A stretch of DNA of 6,215 bases from JBBRLA01 sp038231615. GTDB taxonomy: Bacteria; Myxococcota_A; Polyangia; Palsa-1104; JAEUJZ01. The notes below the pieces were generated by a model. The model was given only the letters and a program-made list of their open reading frames with translations. It had not been told where the DNA came from and searched no databases. Positions within the stretch are counted from its first letter, which is position 1, and the number at the start of each line of letters is the position of its first letter. Position numbers and translations under genes: made by a program. The stretch covers positions 1-6,215 of the forward strand of contig JBBRLA010000533.1 in assembly GCA_038231615.1 (NCBI GenBank). The letters run 5' to 3'. Positions 5,791 to 6,215 of this stretch are shown one piece after another.

Positions 5791-6215
5791 GACTTCCCGC
5801 CAGAGGGCACCTTCTTGGGTCCGGTCTCTGACAGCGCCCCGTCCAGGGCCGCGAGCCCCTCGTCGATCTGCGCCTCGTTGACCAAAAGCGGCGGCGCGAA
5901 GCGCACCACCGTCCCCCCGGCCACCGATAGCAGCACCCCGCGTTTGCGGCAGGCGGCAACCACCGGGGTCGCGTCCGCCGACAGGGCCAGCCCGCGCAAA
6001 AGGCCCCTGCCCCGGGCCTCCATCGCCCACGGCCCGTACTTGTGGCACAGCCCGTGCAATCCGTGCGCGAGCTGGTGGCCGCGGGCCACCGTGTTGTGCA
6101 AGAGGCCCTCGTCATGAATGGCATCCAGCACCGCCAGCGCCGCCGCCGTGGCCAGCGGGTTGCCGCCGAAGGTAGAGCCGTGGGTGCCGGGGGTGAACGC
6201 CTGGGCGAAGGTCTC
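5787..6215 (-). CDS. argD: Acetylornithine aminotransferase, C-terminal third (partial, 5' end outside window)
   Basis: PLP-dependent class III aminotransferase. In arginine synthesis this enzyme moves an amino group from glutamate to N-acetylglutamate semialdehyde in the cytoplasm. Only the last 142 residues are visible, against roughly 400 for the family. The visible part begins just before the conserved segment GTHGSTFGGNPLA (visible residues 10-22), whose Ser-Thr is known in the family to contact the PLP phosphate of the partner subunit. It continues through EARGRGLLRGL (about 66-76) and VVRFAPPLLV (about 103-112), where the Arg is a family substrate/carboxylate-binding residue. The PLP lysine lies upstream, outside the window. 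The last 15 or so residues are a Lys/Gly/Ser-rich tail. The TGA stop overlaps the argF ATG (ATGA), so the two are very likely co-transcribed and coupled. Sequence alone could also fit a succinylornithine or 4-aminobutyrate aminotransferase, but the argF neighbour favours argD. Confidence 0.9.
   Translation of the reverse strand, partial: ETFAQAFTPGTHGSTFGGNPLATAAALAVLDAIHDEGLLHNTVARGHQLAHGLHGLCHKYGPWAMEARGRGLLRGLALSADATPVVAACRKRGVLLSVAGGTVVRFAPPLLVNEAQIDEGLAALDGALSETGPKKVPSGGKS

Noticed and set aside
5791..6048. Upstream extension of the argF frame by 86 codons
   Set aside because: It would lie wholly within argD in another frame and encode Gly/Arg/Ala-rich sequence unlike any carbamoyltransferase. 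The ATGA-overlapping ATG fits the family N terminus.

Overview
The window is GC-rich and tightly packed, and every gene I can support lies on the minus strand, so transcription runs from high to low coordinates. I see no RNA gene, CRISPR array, transposase or integrase. The style of the proteins suggests a myxobacterium-like member of Myxococcota or the former Deltaproteobacteria. The clues are a J-domain protein with a long Pro/Ser/Arg-rich middle, an extra DnaK with a TPH-SLGI / VGGYFQKLIEQNTT substrate-binding region, and a TPR protein with a long low-complexity tail. That placement is inference from memory, not from a search.

Layout in the direction of transcription: (1) 6215-5787, the last third of an acetylornithine aminotransferase (argD), cut by the window edge. 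(2) 5790-4777, a complete ornithine carbamoyltransferase (argF), overlapping argD by four bases (ATGA). (3) After 58 bp, 4718-3465, a 417-residue protein with an N-terminal globular domain, a disordered middle and a C-terminal J domain. (4) After 78 bp holding a possible promoter, 3386-1557, a 609-residue DnaK paralogue without the usual acidic tail. (5) After only 9 bp, 1547 to the left edge, a TPR protein whose long acidic, Pro/Ser-rich tail repeats a short motif, (G/E)(L/I)SxL(L/F)S(D/N)VP(L/I). It has no stop codon inside the window.

Two jobs are represented. argD and argF are two steps of arginine synthesis and are probably translationally coupled. The next three genes look like a dedicated Hsp70 module: a J protein that would stimulate ATP hydrolysis, the Hsp70 itself, and a TPR/low-complexity protein that could be a client, adaptor or scaffold. 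No grpE or canonical dnaJ is present here, so this is probably not the housekeeping dnaK locus. Myxococcus xanthus is known to have extra DnaK homologues (SglK, StkA) linked to social motility and surface polysaccharide, which gives a precedent for specialised DnaKs. Nothing in this sequence links this locus to that role.

The most unusual features are the motif repeat in the TPR protein and the J protein-Hsp70-TPR gene trio.
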